Source: Stichopus chloronotus (lineage: Eukaryota > Echinodermata > Holothuroidea > Aspidochirotida > Stichopodidae). From it: DNA of 64,000 nt. Of this stretch, positions 51,938 to 63,193 are shown one piece after another. The stretch spans positions 31,034,962 through 31,098,961 of the forward strand of contig CM037829.1 in the NCBI GenBank assembly GCA_021234535.1. The letters are read 5' to 3'. Every line of letters starts with the position of its first letter. Position 1 is the stretch's first letter. Position numbers and translations under genes: made by a program. The notes under the pieces are model-generated. The model was given only the letters and a program-made list of their open reading frames with translations, did not search any database and had not been told where the DNA came from.

Positions 51938-52308
51938 AGGGGCTCATTGAGTTGATATCAATAAAGGTTGTGGTGATTTCAAAGGGTATAACCACATGAC
52001 AATACTTGCAATTAGCATAATTAGTCAAATGTCACATCCAATAGTTACAAAATCTGTCAAACTTTTCGAATTTTTCACTGTTACTTGTGCTGTTTGTCTC
52101 TGTGAAATACCGTACTAATAAGAAAAGTGTCTGGTCACAAATTTCCCAAACCAAATTAAATCGTTAATTACACACTCATTAATAGTCCATTGCATGTGAA
52201 ACATTGGGATCATCTTAGTTTAACCATTTGTTGTTAGTATGTGCAGGAAACTTGACAGGTGTAGAAAAATAAATTGTGAATTTCACGAAAAAACTCAATT
52301 GAGTCTTT
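51938..52308 (+). mobile_element. TTAA-MITE family A, complete copy
   Basis: A 371 bp element between TTAA (51934-51937) and TTAA (52309-52312). It starts AGGGGCTCATTGAGTTGATA and ends AACTCAATTGAGTCTTTT, an imperfect terminal inverted repeat. It shares CATGACAATACTTGCAATTA and GTGTCTGGTCACA with the 38476 copy. No ORF. Confidence 0.8.
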
Positions 52309-52312
52309 TTAA

Positions 52313-52785
52313 TTGCACCAGACAATTTGAGAGAATAAAGTTTCAGGTGATCAATTCTGTGTTATGATTTCAAACTCATTCCAGCATAACGACAAAAGTG
52401 CTAAATATATGATAACACGGTGGATGATAGTCATTCACCTTAACCGTGTGCTTCTTTGAACGAGCCAATGGGAATTAAACAAAAATGAATATTCAGTTGG
52501 TCGAAACAGTCAATAGCTGACGCCCTGATAAGCTGGTCAATTTGTAATTTATTTGTAAATGCAAGACTTCGTTTCACTAGATACTTCAATACCCGATACC
52601 GCTCAAGGAAAGACGACCTAGGTAGTATGTGTTTGATTCGTCAGTGACACCTGTGCTATTGCATATTCATTATGTAGGAGCTTATAATAATCGTTAATTT
52701 CAAAGTCTTGTCAAGTTATTTTTTGCTGCTTTTATGACCACGTTTCCGTTGATTTTCAAAGTGGTTATTATTGCCTTTTTCGGAC
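52313..52785. other. Gap with no recognised gene
   Basis: No exon or element boundary is recognised upstream of the Penelope remnant. Confidence 0.4.
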
Positions 52786-52912
52786 TCTGTGGTGTCCCGT
52801 ATATAGCTGGGAATGTGCTGCATGAGACGTTGAAGTGGGGAGTCAATGAATCCTGAAGTATTTTCTGTGAGTGTTCCCTTCCCAGATATGATTGGTCTGC
52901 CGGGTGGGACTA
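52786..52912 (-). pseudogene. Inverted 5' piece of a Penelope-like RT
   Basis: The minus strand encodes PPGRPIISGKGTLTE, then FIDSPLQRLMQHIPSYIRD and TT. This is the segment that in Penelope-like reverse transcriptases directly precedes the finger/palm region. Here it lies head-to-head with the following plus-strand RT piece instead of in line with it. The flanking residues on the minus strand (after 52786) are not RT-like, so the piece is about 127 bp. This looks like a 5' inversion formed during target-primed insertion. Confidence 0.75.
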
Positions 52913-53585
52913 TGGAAAGTGATTTTCTGAACAAATTGGCTACCATCGGAACCGTCCCTGACAACAGTCTTTTGGTAACCATGGCCATAACGTCATTATA
53001 TACCAATATCCCACATGACGAAGGAGTGAGGGCCCTCGGCCAATTCTTGGACTCTTTTCCTGTAACGAACATCCCTACGGAATTGATATGTTCCTTAATT
53101 TCGTTCATATTGACTCACAATAACTTCGTTTTTAATGATAAGTGTTATGTACAAGTGAGTGGGACGGCCATGGGGACCCGCATGGCACCATGCTTTGCCA
53201 ACCTCTTCATGGCTTTAATTGAAACGAAGTTCATCGACAAGAGCAATTTCAAACCCCTATTTTATTCCCGTTTCATCGATGACATATTTTTAGTCTGGAC
53301 CCATAGCCGTCCCGCTCTCGACAACTTCATACATGAAGCAAACTCCACCCATCCTTCTATCAAGTTCACAGTTGAAATTTCAACCGAGAAAGTTCCATTC
53401 CTGGATGTTATGGTAAGCCTAACGCAAGGCCTTAAGACCTACCTTTACAGGAAGCCCACAGATAGGGCCCACCTACCTTAATTACAACAGCTTCCACCCT
53501 CCCCATATTAAAAGATCTATAGTTTTCAGTCAATTGCTCAGGTTTAAGCGTATCTGTTCTGACGATGCCGATTGCGATAAAGCTG
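52912..53585 (+). pseudogene. Penelope-like element reverse transcriptase, dead fragment
   Basis: The plus strand encodes DFLNKLATIGTVPDNSLLVT followed by SLYTNIPHDEGVRAL (motif A region), GTAMGTRMAPCFANLFM (motif B), FIDDIFLVW (motif C) and FLDVMVS..YRKPTD (motif D and later), the order of Penelope RTs. The motif A aspartate position reads Ala (GCC at 52984-52986), so the active site is incomplete. A one-base frame change near 53467-53471 is followed by YNSFHPPHIKRSIVFSQL in the next frame, until about 53585, where minisatellite begins. The thumb and GIY-YIG endonuclease are absent. The ATG at 52846 lies antisense to the inverted piece and is not a true start. Confidence 0.85.
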
Positions 53586-53589
53586 TAAC

Positions 53590-54236
53590 CCTGGTAGCAT
53601 TCCCATATGGGGCCCATGTGGGATTTACCTGGGCCATCTGGGAATGCCCATATACCCATATACCCATATGGGACCCTTATGGGCTGAACATGGGAAACCC
53701 TACAAGAATAATTACATGGGCTGACCCATATGGGTTCCACATGGGCACCATCTGGGCCAGTGTATATGGGCACAATATGGGCTGACCCATGTGGGTGTCA
53801 CGTGGGATTACACTGGGCTGTCCCATATGGGGAGTATATGGGCTCACCCATGTGGGTTTTATAAGGGGTAAATATGGGGTACCCTCATGTGGGTACAATA
53901 TGGGTTAACCCATATGGGTATCATATTAGAATAACCTGGGCATACCCATATGGGAATTATGTGGTGAAGTCCATATGGGCTCCATATGGGGTAAACATTG
54001 GTTGCCCCATATGGGTGCAATATGGGTTAACCCATATGGGTATCATATTAGAATAATATGGGCATACCCATATGGGAATTATGTGGTCCAGCCCATATGG
54101 GCTTTATATGGGTAAACACGGGATACCACATGTGGGTGTAATATGGGTGAACCCATATGGGTTTCATATTAGAATAACCTGGGCAAACCCACATGGGTAT
54201 TATGTGGTCCCTCCCATATGGGCTTCATATGGGGTA
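53590..54236. repeat. CCCATATGGG minisatellite with 121-122 bp higher-order unit
   Basis: A dense array of the 10-base palindrome CCCATATGGG and close variants, spaced about 20-30 bp apart. A higher-order unit beginning ACCCATATGGGT(A/T)TCATATTAGAATA starts at 53908, 54030 and 54151 (periods 122 and 121). Long frames on both strands (53432-53773, 53534-53785, 53874-54296) are translations of the array. Confidence 0.9.
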
Positions 54237-55728
54237 AATGTAGCACACGCCTTCTTTGATCCAGCGCGTGGGTATTTATTAAATATACCAAAATGAAGGG
54301 AGGGGTTAATCCTCTACTGGACTGTATGATTTGACGATTTCGCAGACACTAATAATCAGATCACAACAAAGGGAAACTAGGGTAGGGGGCGGCTAGAATA
54401 TGTGATTGTTATAATGGGGACATAGATTATTTTAAAAGAAGTTCAATTGCCACAGTGTGGTATAATTAAGGGGGTTTGGCTGATCTGACTACGTCACCGT
54501 GGTTGGTAGAGATTCTTCTCGTTGTACCTTCCCCCTGTCCTCGCCGTCTAGTACCAGCTGAACCAGTTCCAATAGCACACAACTCCACAAGCTCCACGAC
54601 TGTAATTAAATGAAATAAATGCTAAAGGGTTCCTTCCGATTTACGCCAGCGCACTACAGATTCGAGGGGCGCATCTAAGACCCCGATGCAGCTACGTCGA
54701 ATGGGGGTCCGCACTTCCCCAAGAAAGAGTTACGCTGTGTGCGTTTAATTTCAACTCCTCAAATAAAGTGAAAACACGACGTAAAAGTTACGGACTCTTT
54801 ATTTCCGATCTCCACGTGGAACAGACAAATACGGAATAGTAATAATAATACGGAATAAGCTTGCTATCTGCAAGGGTATGTAATTTATTCTCCCGGCCTC
54901 TTCTTCGAGCCAAATTACTGTAATAAAAATAATTTCACCACTTGCACAAATCCTTCTGATTGTGAAGCGAACCTTATAGACACAATTCCTCTTGAAAGCA
55001 GCAAAAACTTGTCTAAGTCGGTCTCAACTTGGCAGCAGAAATCAATATGCTTGAAAGCTACCTTAAAATGTGAGCAACCCTCCAGTGCGGAAGTCAACTG
55101 GGTTCTCCACTTAATTTAATTCATGCACTTAGTATTTAAGGGAACTCTCCCTATAGCAAACCCTATGTATAATACATGTACAATACACTCATATTGCATA
55201 CCCTGTATACCATGTAACTTTCAGGGATGGGCTACTTTTCCGAAAACAAATGGCATATCAACCAATGAAGTGAGTCTTCTAGATAAAATAAATTGACCAT
55301 TGGCCAGAGCTACATGCTTCATATTAATTAGGTCACATACATGACACATTCTGACTCACTACCATGTCCTCTGAGGATTCTTGAGCTAAACCAGTCATCC
55401 CTTGGTCCCAATTTCACAATAAACCATACACTCTCTGCTTAACCACCAAGATGATAAACAACTAGTTTTCTGCCTCTCACAGAAAGGAGACAACAAACCC
55501 CATTTTCAAGACTCTAATCCCTCTGGTGAATAAAGAAGAAGTTTTACTGGGAAAGGACAAGGTCACTGACCCTCACTACATTTACTTGGAAAGATGACGA
55601 ACAGTATAAGAACAGAAAGAGAACAAAGTTAAAAGTCAGTGGTCTAATGCACATTACAAAAACACCCCAACCGGAACAGGTTGAAAACAAATATTCCACT
55701 TGTGAAATTCCCCCTATTTCACACAAAC
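54237..55728. other. 1.49 kb insert splitting the minisatellite
   Basis: It separates two blocks of the same satellite and is bordered on both sides by ATGGGGTA (54229-54236 and 55729-55736). The satellite resumes at the equivalent phase after the insert. The content is unrecognised: a GC-richer part near 54480-54800 and AT-rich remainder with no ORF. The octamer also occurs naturally in the satellite, so calling it a target-site duplication is tentative. Confidence 0.4.
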
Positions 55729-55930
55729 ATGGGGTACCTATGTGGGTACAGTATATGGGTTCACCAATATGGGTATCATATCAGACTAACCTGGGCAATT
55801 TTCGGTGGACTGTCTCGACAATATGGGGAAAACATCAGGTATGGGTTCAATGTAGCTTAATTCCAATATGGGTATCGTATTAAATTAACCTGGACACACC
55901 CATATAAGTATTGTGTGGCCCAGGTCATAT
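55729..55930. repeat. Second block of the CCCATATGGG minisatellite
   Basis: Diverged continuation of the array (ATGGGGTACCTATGTGGGTA, CAATATGGGTATCATATCAG, ACCTGGACACACCCATATAA). It has lost most perfect palindromes. Confidence 0.75.
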
Positions 55931-57855
55931 ATTTCAAAAATAGTTCAATCAGTTTCAAAAATGAAAATCACTTGGCAACAAAAGCTAGGCCCAGACGGTT
56001 GTTGTAATATTCCTTTAGCCCTGCATTCACAGGCCTACAACTCCTTATCAAATTGATCATATCGATCACCTTCAATTCTTACATCTCCTGTACACCGAAT
56101 CCCCTAAATCCCATATACAGGCCCTCATCCTATATTAATTCCAACAGTCACCCCCTCCCTTTGATCTCTCCTCTACTCCCCGTACCGCTGTAGCCTACCT
56201 CCCTCTTTCCCGCCACCCACCCATTTATGCCCCTACCATGTGGATCTAGTAGTACACATGTGCCAGACGCAGCCCTGCCTCCACCAACACAATAATGTCT
56301 GTGTACTCCAGGAGCTATATGAAGCTCCATGCCCGTACTATGTATGTGTTTATAAATGGATCCAATTTTGCCTTTTGCAAGAACGTAACAGCAAGAGCTT
56401 GCCATGGCAACATTACTGAACAAATGTATCCCTTATCTGAAGAACAAAGAAATCAGTCGATGAAAATATGCAAATTCTAACAGCCCGCCAATTTCAAAGA
56501 AATCGTGACTCATAAATGCGGTTAGCAGTTACTCAGTATATGCAGTACGTACAGTGCTAGCGTTAGCACCTGTACATGTACCATTGTGCATACACTTGCT
56601 CACACAGTATATCACGTATTATTCGATGCACTGTTATCATCGTCTCAATTTTGAATGAGAAGAATCATCCCCGAATTATAGCTAAGTCTGCCTCACGTAT
56701 ACAGATGTGGACTGGAGCAAATGCTGCAAGTGAAACTACTACAATTTCAGCAACAAAAGCAAGAAATCACTTACAAGTCTGAACCAAGTGGAGCCCTAGG
56801 TAAGCTCTGAAATTCTTCTTTAAAATCTAACGATGTTAATTATTAATTTATTGCGCACACTGCACGTACGTCTCAGCCTGCTGTTATTAGGAATTGTGTA
56901 ATTGATAAAAATCACCCAATGCGATTCCGGTAGCCAAGGTCGCAATGGCGACGAAGAAAAAAAAAACCCGGGACTACAAACATCTTCAACAAAACTACTG
57001 CATGTTACCGCCAACCTATCTATGATAGACAAAGATATAGACGACTAGATTTTCTGTAAACAGGGAAACTGAATATGACCTAGTCTCAGCTTACCAGTAT
57101 ACCCCAAACTGGACCCACCAATTTAAAATCTAAAAAATATTTTAAAAAAGTATAAATATTGTAAAAAAATATATAAAAAAGGGGATGCGGGGTGTTTTTA
57201 TTTTTCGTTCAAAATGGCCGTCTGTTTCTGTTTCCGTCACTATTGTAGCCCCATATTTTATTGAAACAACTATATTGGAATTAAAAATCTGAAAGTTTTG
57301 AAACGATCGTGATGATCAAGGTTGATTTCGTTTGCTCAAGAAAAAAAATTTGCAGAACCTGATATGATTGGTACGTTACCTTATTATTTTCAAATATCCC
57401 TTATAAATGTGAAACTACAGGATGCAATTTTCAAAAATAAAAACGAAACAGATGCGTCGGCAGATAAAGAATGCGGGCGGGGATGATCAACTCTCTCCTT
57501 TCTGTTTAGACGGCCTAACGAAACGCTTGAGAAAACTGGCGCATGGAAGTTGTCTGTGAAGGTATCAACACAAAACCAATGTGGAAGTTCCATTGACTTC
57601 AGTACAGGCGATAGCGTTTGTTTTTTTTTTACACACAGAACATGTATTGACCGTATCGCGAGTCGGGATTGGTTGGAAAACATGGAACCAATCACGATGG
57701 TTGTTACATACAGACTTTCTGTTGGTGAGCTACATGTTCAGTTCAACGGGCTTTCATTTCTATCTCTTCAAAATCTCCCTAGTTATAAAACACACAAAAT
57801 AAACAAACGAGGCAAAATGAACACATGAAACCTTTTCCATACAAAATATTTATGC
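55931..57855. other. Gap with no supported gene
   Basis: Candidates were weak. A short frame from the ATG at 56945 (MATKKKK...) runs only 26 codons to a stop. The segment 57640-57710 has opposed CCAAT-type words (GATTGGTTGG, ACCAATCACG) that could be promoter-like. Nothing is firm. Confidence 0.35.
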
Positions 57856-58325
57856 TTAATGAAATTGTTAAGTTGTCAATCAAATGTTTCAAGTTGTTAA
57901 TTATTCAAATTAAAACTTTCCTTAATCAAATTAACTTTTTATCTCCATTTTGAATTTGTTCACTCAAATGATTAACTTGTGCAATTAAATTTCTGATTTC
58001 TTTAATCACATGATTAACTTCTGTACTCCAATATTAATTTCAATTGTTGTTACTATTAATCAAATTAACTATTTCTGTAATCAAATTTATAATCTCTTTA
58101 GTCAGCTTAAAAAACTTATTTGATCAAACAAATTGTTTTATTCAAATTTATATTTTTACTCAAATTATTAATTTATTTAATCAAATTTTTACTTTAGCAT
58201 AGTCAAGTTATCAACTTGTTTATGGAAATATTCAAATATTAATTCCAAATCATTAACTTTTTAATCAAACATTAATTTCAAATTAGTCTTGTTTAATTAA
58301 ATTATTAATTCTTAATTTGATTTTT
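57856..58325. repeat. AT-rich degenerate tandem repeat (TTAATCAAATTATTAA)
   Basis: About twenty diverged units of roughly 20-25 bp built from TTAATCAAATTATTAACTT. No coding potential. Confidence 0.75.
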
Positions 58326-60235
58326 TTAAGAGAATTTCCATGCATCCTCTCATTCCTGCGTGTGCCGAGGTAAAGAGCATTTGCCTTAATGGCGCTCCCC
58401 TCCCTGCATTTACCCACAACATATGATAATTCTGTCAGTTTCTAGTATTTTCTATTTTCCTTTTTTTTTGGTTCGCCTTTAATACCTAGCAGTCAGAAAT
58501 AAGCTTTTTTTTTCATCATGCGGTTGATCAATATGAACCCATGTGATCCATGTAACTTAGAATTTCTAGGAGTGCTTTCGATACCAACTCCTATGATAAA
58601 ATAATCAGTGTGAGAAAATGAGTGTGCGTCTCTACAGTAAATAGAAAAAAATATATATAAAAACACCATATATGAACCCATCTACGTTCTGAAAGTAAAC
58701 CACCCTTTCACATTAAAAACCCATATACCTATACAGCCTGAAATTTCAGATCCCGCTGGAGGAAATTTCTGTCCATTTGAGTGCAAAGAAGTAAATTGCT
58801 CTGATTTGACATTTGATGTATGTTAGGGCTGGCTAAAAAGTCAAATACCAATGGTACCTGTGTGCATAGAAGCCTCTCTGTTGTTTGTGGTATGTTGGTT
58901 TGTAGACTGAAGTGTGGGATGAGACTTTTACGGAATGATGAAATATGTTACAAGGAGGTAGAAAATGTTAATGCGCTGTATTAATCAGATTTCCTTGATA
59001 ATTATGGGGGGGGGGGACACTGTAGTTTGATTAATTTTGACTCCATTTTTTCCTTTTTAGCTGACTACTGGCGTCCTGAATGTATGATAGTATATTGTTG
59101 TTACAGTCAGGAGCTGTTATCGATGGTGGAGGAGGGGGAAGTCTATATTTACTTTGATAGTTAAAGCATTTGCGAATTAGTCCCTCTACCTGTAGACGAG
59201 CTAGTACATTTGCCTTTTTACCCCAATTCTTGACTGCAGTATATAGGGGATTGACTGACTGTGTTCAAGGGGGTAATGTTACAACTAGACTGCACAACAG
59301 AAGTGTATTATTCATGCATCAGCTCTGACTGCATTCGTGATACGTCAAAAGAGGGTTGCATACCAAGTTACCAAAACCTGCTGGAAATGTTAGGCTGTAC
59401 TAGGAGCGGATAAGAAATACTTTTAACTCATACAGTACCTAATTGTTACACATAATGTACAATATATATCCATTAAAGCTTTTCATTGCATTCCCCTAAA
59501 GCTTATCCCTCTCACTGGCTTCCCAACCTGCATTGCATGATATCTTGAGCAGTCCCCAGACAGTATTATCCTCAATTCAGTAAGATTTTATTTTTCACTG
59601 ACGTGAAAGAAACAATAACAAAGCCAAGTGTCTTTTGTAAGTTTAATGAGACTATAGAGTTCTGTAAACAAAATCTGTACATGAAAATTCACAGCATACC
59701 CACTTTTGTTTTCTGGGGGTTACCATAACCCTATTACAACTTTCCTCCCTGTGACCATATCTTTCTCTAGATGAATTTTGGAATTTGGAATTTTGGTTTG
59801 CCTCTGTAAAAAGGTGCACACTTTAATAGTTTCACAGTTGTATTCCTCTGAATATATCTCAAACTGCGCAGTTGTACATCTCAATACAAACCTCTAACTA
59901 ATAATTGTGACAATCGTCCTTCCTGCTGTTTTTGAAACGTGAAAAATGTCAGGACGTTAAAACCATGTGCCACTTTCATTGAGACAGTAGCCATGTTCAT
60001 GGGCAGTTTTCTGGCTTTATCAATTTATAAATTAGGCTTTGAGTTTAGTAAATGTATGTTACACAACAGTAATTTACATGTAGTTAAAAATTTCTAGAAA
60101 ACATGTTGTGTTCTTCTTCACAATGGTCATGTTTAATGGAAATTTGTTTCTGGTTGTTTCTGGAAAGCTGTCCTTTTCTGATAAGAAAAATAAAAATGTT
60201 TACTTACCTTTAGTACTTCATTCTATATTGCACAG
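58326..60235. other. Gap with no recognised gene
   Basis: No supported feature apart from a G run near 59007-59015. It could be intron upstream of the exon at 60236. Confidence 0.35.
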
Positions 60236-60395
60236 GTGCAGAAACTCCGTGTTCTTGGGGGTACAGATGTACCCGCCACTGTGAAAGCAATACTTTCACA
60301 CATCCTGACACTGGACGTTGCGTGACAGTATAACTGGACTGAAGCTAAAGGCAAGAATGAGTTCCGGGCTTTGAAGCTCAATACAGCTATACTTC
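60236..60395 (+). pseudogene. DUF4806-like exon with in-frame stop
   Basis: A 160 nt exon-like segment with a good acceptor (TATTGCACAG) and donor (GTAAGT at 60396). It encodes VQKLRVLGGTDVPATVKAIL, SHILTLDVA, a TGA at 60323-60325, then QYNWTEAKGKNEFRALKLNT. The GG-x-D..(V)..IL..LLT.....-NW.....K..F..L.L pattern resembles the C-terminal DUF4806 domain found in many invertebrate, often transposon-associated, proteins. The function of that family is unknown. The stop falls inside the conserved core, so this is either a pseudogene or an error; other exons were not identified. Confidence 0.5.
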
Positions 60396-60794
60396 GTAAG
60401 TGAATTCCTGAGTACACAAAGTTTGCATTTTGGTAATTGTAAGAAGTAACTTCAACTAATATATCTGTAGAATTATTTTCTCTAAACCGTGTTATCACAA
60501 AGATATCAGTTCGATGTGTAAATGTCTGCTTGATTAATTATGATAGAAATTAGGTTGTCATGCACTGCTCTAATGATACCGTTGATCCTCACAAATTTAT
60601 CCTTTACTAGAGAATAGTTGAGCATTGTTAATATTTACTCTCATTAATACCTGAACACAATTTCAATGGCATGATCATTTCTTTTCCCTCCATCTTCTCG
60701 TTCCTACTTTCATATGTGCTTCACGTTTAGTATTTGTTACCCTAACATTTGAAGTAGTGGAGGAAGTGCCGTGTCACCCCCTGACTTTTTTTTT

Positions 60795-60911
60795 CGAGTA
60801 TCCAGCGCCTCGTTTTCGAGTAGCAATGGTGTCGCCCCTAGCCTCGTTTTCGAGTCGCCAGGGCTCGTTTTCGAGGCGCACTTGGCTCACTCCCGCCTCG
60901 TTTTTCGAGGC
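60795..60911. repeat. Tandem CTCG-TTTT-CGAG hairpins at the Polinton end
   Basis: Four perfect short hairpins CTCGTTTT(T)CGAG lie at 60809-60820, 60843-60854, 60864-60875 and 60897-60909, plus a half-copy at 60795. The last has a GCCTCG/CGAGGC six-base stem. Spacing is 21-34 bp. Their place outside the first gene fits subterminal or terminal-repeat DNA of the element. Confidence 0.75.
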
Positions 60912-61233
60912 TCCTTTTTTGATATGATATTGATTTTTGCTAGACACCCAACTTGAAGGAATTGAGGAGGCGATTTTTTTTTTTAAATTTCTTTTATGTA
61001 TTTATTTTTTTTAAAATTTGGTAAAAACAAAACGTTAAAATGTTAAAATATTGCAATGTTAGGTTGGAAAAAATTGAAAAGGTACTTACCAATCGAGAAG
61101 AGCGAAAGAGGTGAAGAAAATCTTACGCTAGGGTAACGTTAGTGTCCTAAACAAGTCCATCACCGTAAGAGCCAACCGATAAAAATATTCCTATACAGAA
61201 CCGCCAGCTCCACCGAGTTCCACCAACGGAGTC

Positions 61234-61240
61234 TATAAAA
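61234..61240 (+). promoter_or_regulatory. TATA box of the Polinton capsid gene
   Basis: TATAAAA in the context GTCTATAAAAGGCG, a near-consensus core promoter 91-97 bp before the capsid ATG. A start site near 61265-61270 is inferred. It remains intact while the gene it drives is broken. Confidence 0.6.
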
Positions 61241-61330
61241 GGCGTAAGCGGTCTTCGCCAACCAACAGAACCAAAACTGCCAAGAGAGCGAAAAGATCTC
61301 TAGATATCTTTGATTAATCTGTTTTCCATC

Positions 61331-62647
61331 ATGTCTCTGTTACACGAATCTTCGTGCGAATGCACAAAATCTGAGTTGGATTTATTTACCGTACCACCCA
61401 CGCAGACGAGCATAGAGAAGGGACAATGGACAGAATACCACCCCATCGCTAACATTACTGACAGTGGGCCCATCGAATTTTACGTGTCGGGGTCTTCGGA
61501 AGAATACATCGATCTGGCGCAGACGCAAATCTACGTGAAAGCTATGGTCACATTGCCTGACGGGAATAACATACCCGGAGATGCTAAAGTTGGTCCAGTC
61601 AACCTACTTTTACACTATATGTTTAGTCAAATCGACGAGCGACTTATTTCCTCTTCTACACCTACTTATCCATACCGGGCAATGTTAGAGACGCTGCTAA
61701 GTTATGGCTCGGACGCCAAGCACACACAACTCACTTCCGCACCCTTCTATAAAGACACGGCTGAACGCATGGGCCAAGCCGACCCCACTGCGGCCGGTGC
61801 ATGCCGTGAACCACGGTTTAGTAAAAAGACACGCCTTCATCAAGGGTAGTAAGACGGTTGATATGATTGGTCCTGTTCACTGTGACGTATTTTTTCAAGA
61901 CAAGTATTTGCTGAACGGTGTGGACTTAAACTTATTAGGAGTACAGACTCGTTTTGCCTTATGTCAGGTGACGCCGACGTCGAGTACAAAGTCGTCGTCA
62001 AGGAAGCGTCTTTGTTTGTCAGAAAAGTTAAACTAAGCCCGGGCGTGACCCTCGTTCACGCTCGCGCGTTGGAAAAAGCCACTGCTAAGTATCCGATCAG
62101 ACGCGTAGTGACAAAAGTGTTTTCGGTTCCGATGGGGAATATGTCGTTCGTGCAAGATCACATCTTCTTGGGTCAACTACCTAAACGGATCATCGTCGGA
62201 TGCGTAAGAAATACCGCCTTTATCGGCTCGTGCGGGGAAAATCCTTCCAATTTTCAACATTTTGGTGCTAACTTTTTAGTTGTGTATATGGATGGCGAAT
62301 AAATCCCATATAAACCCCTTAAACTAACTTTTGAGGAGGACAGCGGTGCCAACTACATCAGGGCCTATCACACACTATTCTCTGGTACGGATAAAACGAA
62401 CCAAGACGAGGGAAATTATATCAGTCGCAAAGATTACCCCGGAGGTTACACGTTATATGCGTTTGATCTGACCCCCGACTTGTCTTCTGGAGGACATTAC
62501 AACCTCGTAAAGCAAGGAAACCTACGCATGGAAATGCAATTTGGACAGCCTTTGCCTACTGCCGTCAACGTGATCGTGTATGCCAAATTGGATAATATCG
62601 TAGAAATTGACAGAGCACGCAACGTAGTATTTGATTACACGAGCTGA
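61331..62647 (+). pseudogene. Polinton major capsid protein, broken
   Basis: From MSLLHESS at 61331 the reading matches the Polinton/adintovirus double-jelly-roll major capsid family, often annotated as F54H12.2-like in invertebrate genomes. Visible blocks include EYHPIANITDSGPIEFYV, GPVNLLLHYMFSQIDERL, YPYRAMLETLLSYG, SLFVRKVKLSPG, LGQLPKRIIVG and a C-terminal DLTPDLSSGGHYNLVKQGN. The family protein forms the icosahedral shell. Breaks: a frame change near 61785-61805, a second that returns to the original frame near 61935-61965, and an in-frame TAA at 62300-62302. Recognisable coding continues to the TGA at 62645. Total span is about 439 codons, so the gene is nearly full length but inactive. 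It stands 11 bp before the protease ATG. Confidence 0.85.
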
Positions 62648-62657
62648 GCAGCAAGAA

Positions 62658-63193
62658 ATGGATACCTGCCAGATCACGTACCTTTTGCGCTCCGACCCAT
62701 TTCCAAACTTTACTTTCAAGGCGTGTTCCCTTCAGACGGTTTGCTTCGTTCCAATCCGACCTTTCCTTGTTCGATAGTTGTCAACACGGAACGGGGACAC
62801 CTCCCGGGATCTCATTGGGTCGCCATTTTCATTTCCACCAATCGCGTGGGGGAGTACTTTGACTCTTACGGTCTACTACCCTCTGTCATACCAGACATTA
62901 AATCGTTCTTGGATCGTGTATGCGTCAGTCAACGGTACAACAAAGTTACTTTACAAGGACTGTTTTCTACCGTATGTGGCCAGTACGCTATCTATTTTCT
63001 CCTGCATAGAAGTCGCGGGATTGGATTACGAGAGATTACGTCTTGGTTTACCCATGACCCGGAAGTCAATGATCGACTTGTTCACGACTTCATCGAGAAA
63101 CATTTTCCATGCGTGGGCGAACCTGTATATGACCACTCTTTCAACGTTCAGGTGTCTACGGTCAGAGGAAAAAGGAAGACAGAGATGTTCTAG
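62658..63193 (+). pseudogene. Polinton adenovirus-type cysteine protease, N-terminal frameshift
   Basis: The upstream ATG at 62658 opens MDTCQITYLL.., and a one-base frame change near 62718-62722 leads into the main frame, which is open to TAG (63191-63193). The main frame carries the C5/Ulp1-like catalytic set: His in PGSHW (62813-62815), Asp in EYFDSYG (62861-62863), the oxyanion Gln in LQG (62954-62956) and Cys in STVCGQY (62975-62977). In adenoviruses and Polintons this protease matures capsid proteins. The internal ATG at 62723 could start a shortened protein with all catalytic residues, so loss of function is likely but not certain. It overlaps, in another frame, the chance frame 62778-63251. 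Confidence 0.85.

Noticed and set aside
53432..54296. Several frames with PYG/MG repeats on both strands
   Set aside because: Produced by the CCCATATGGG minisatellite; present in several frames at once.
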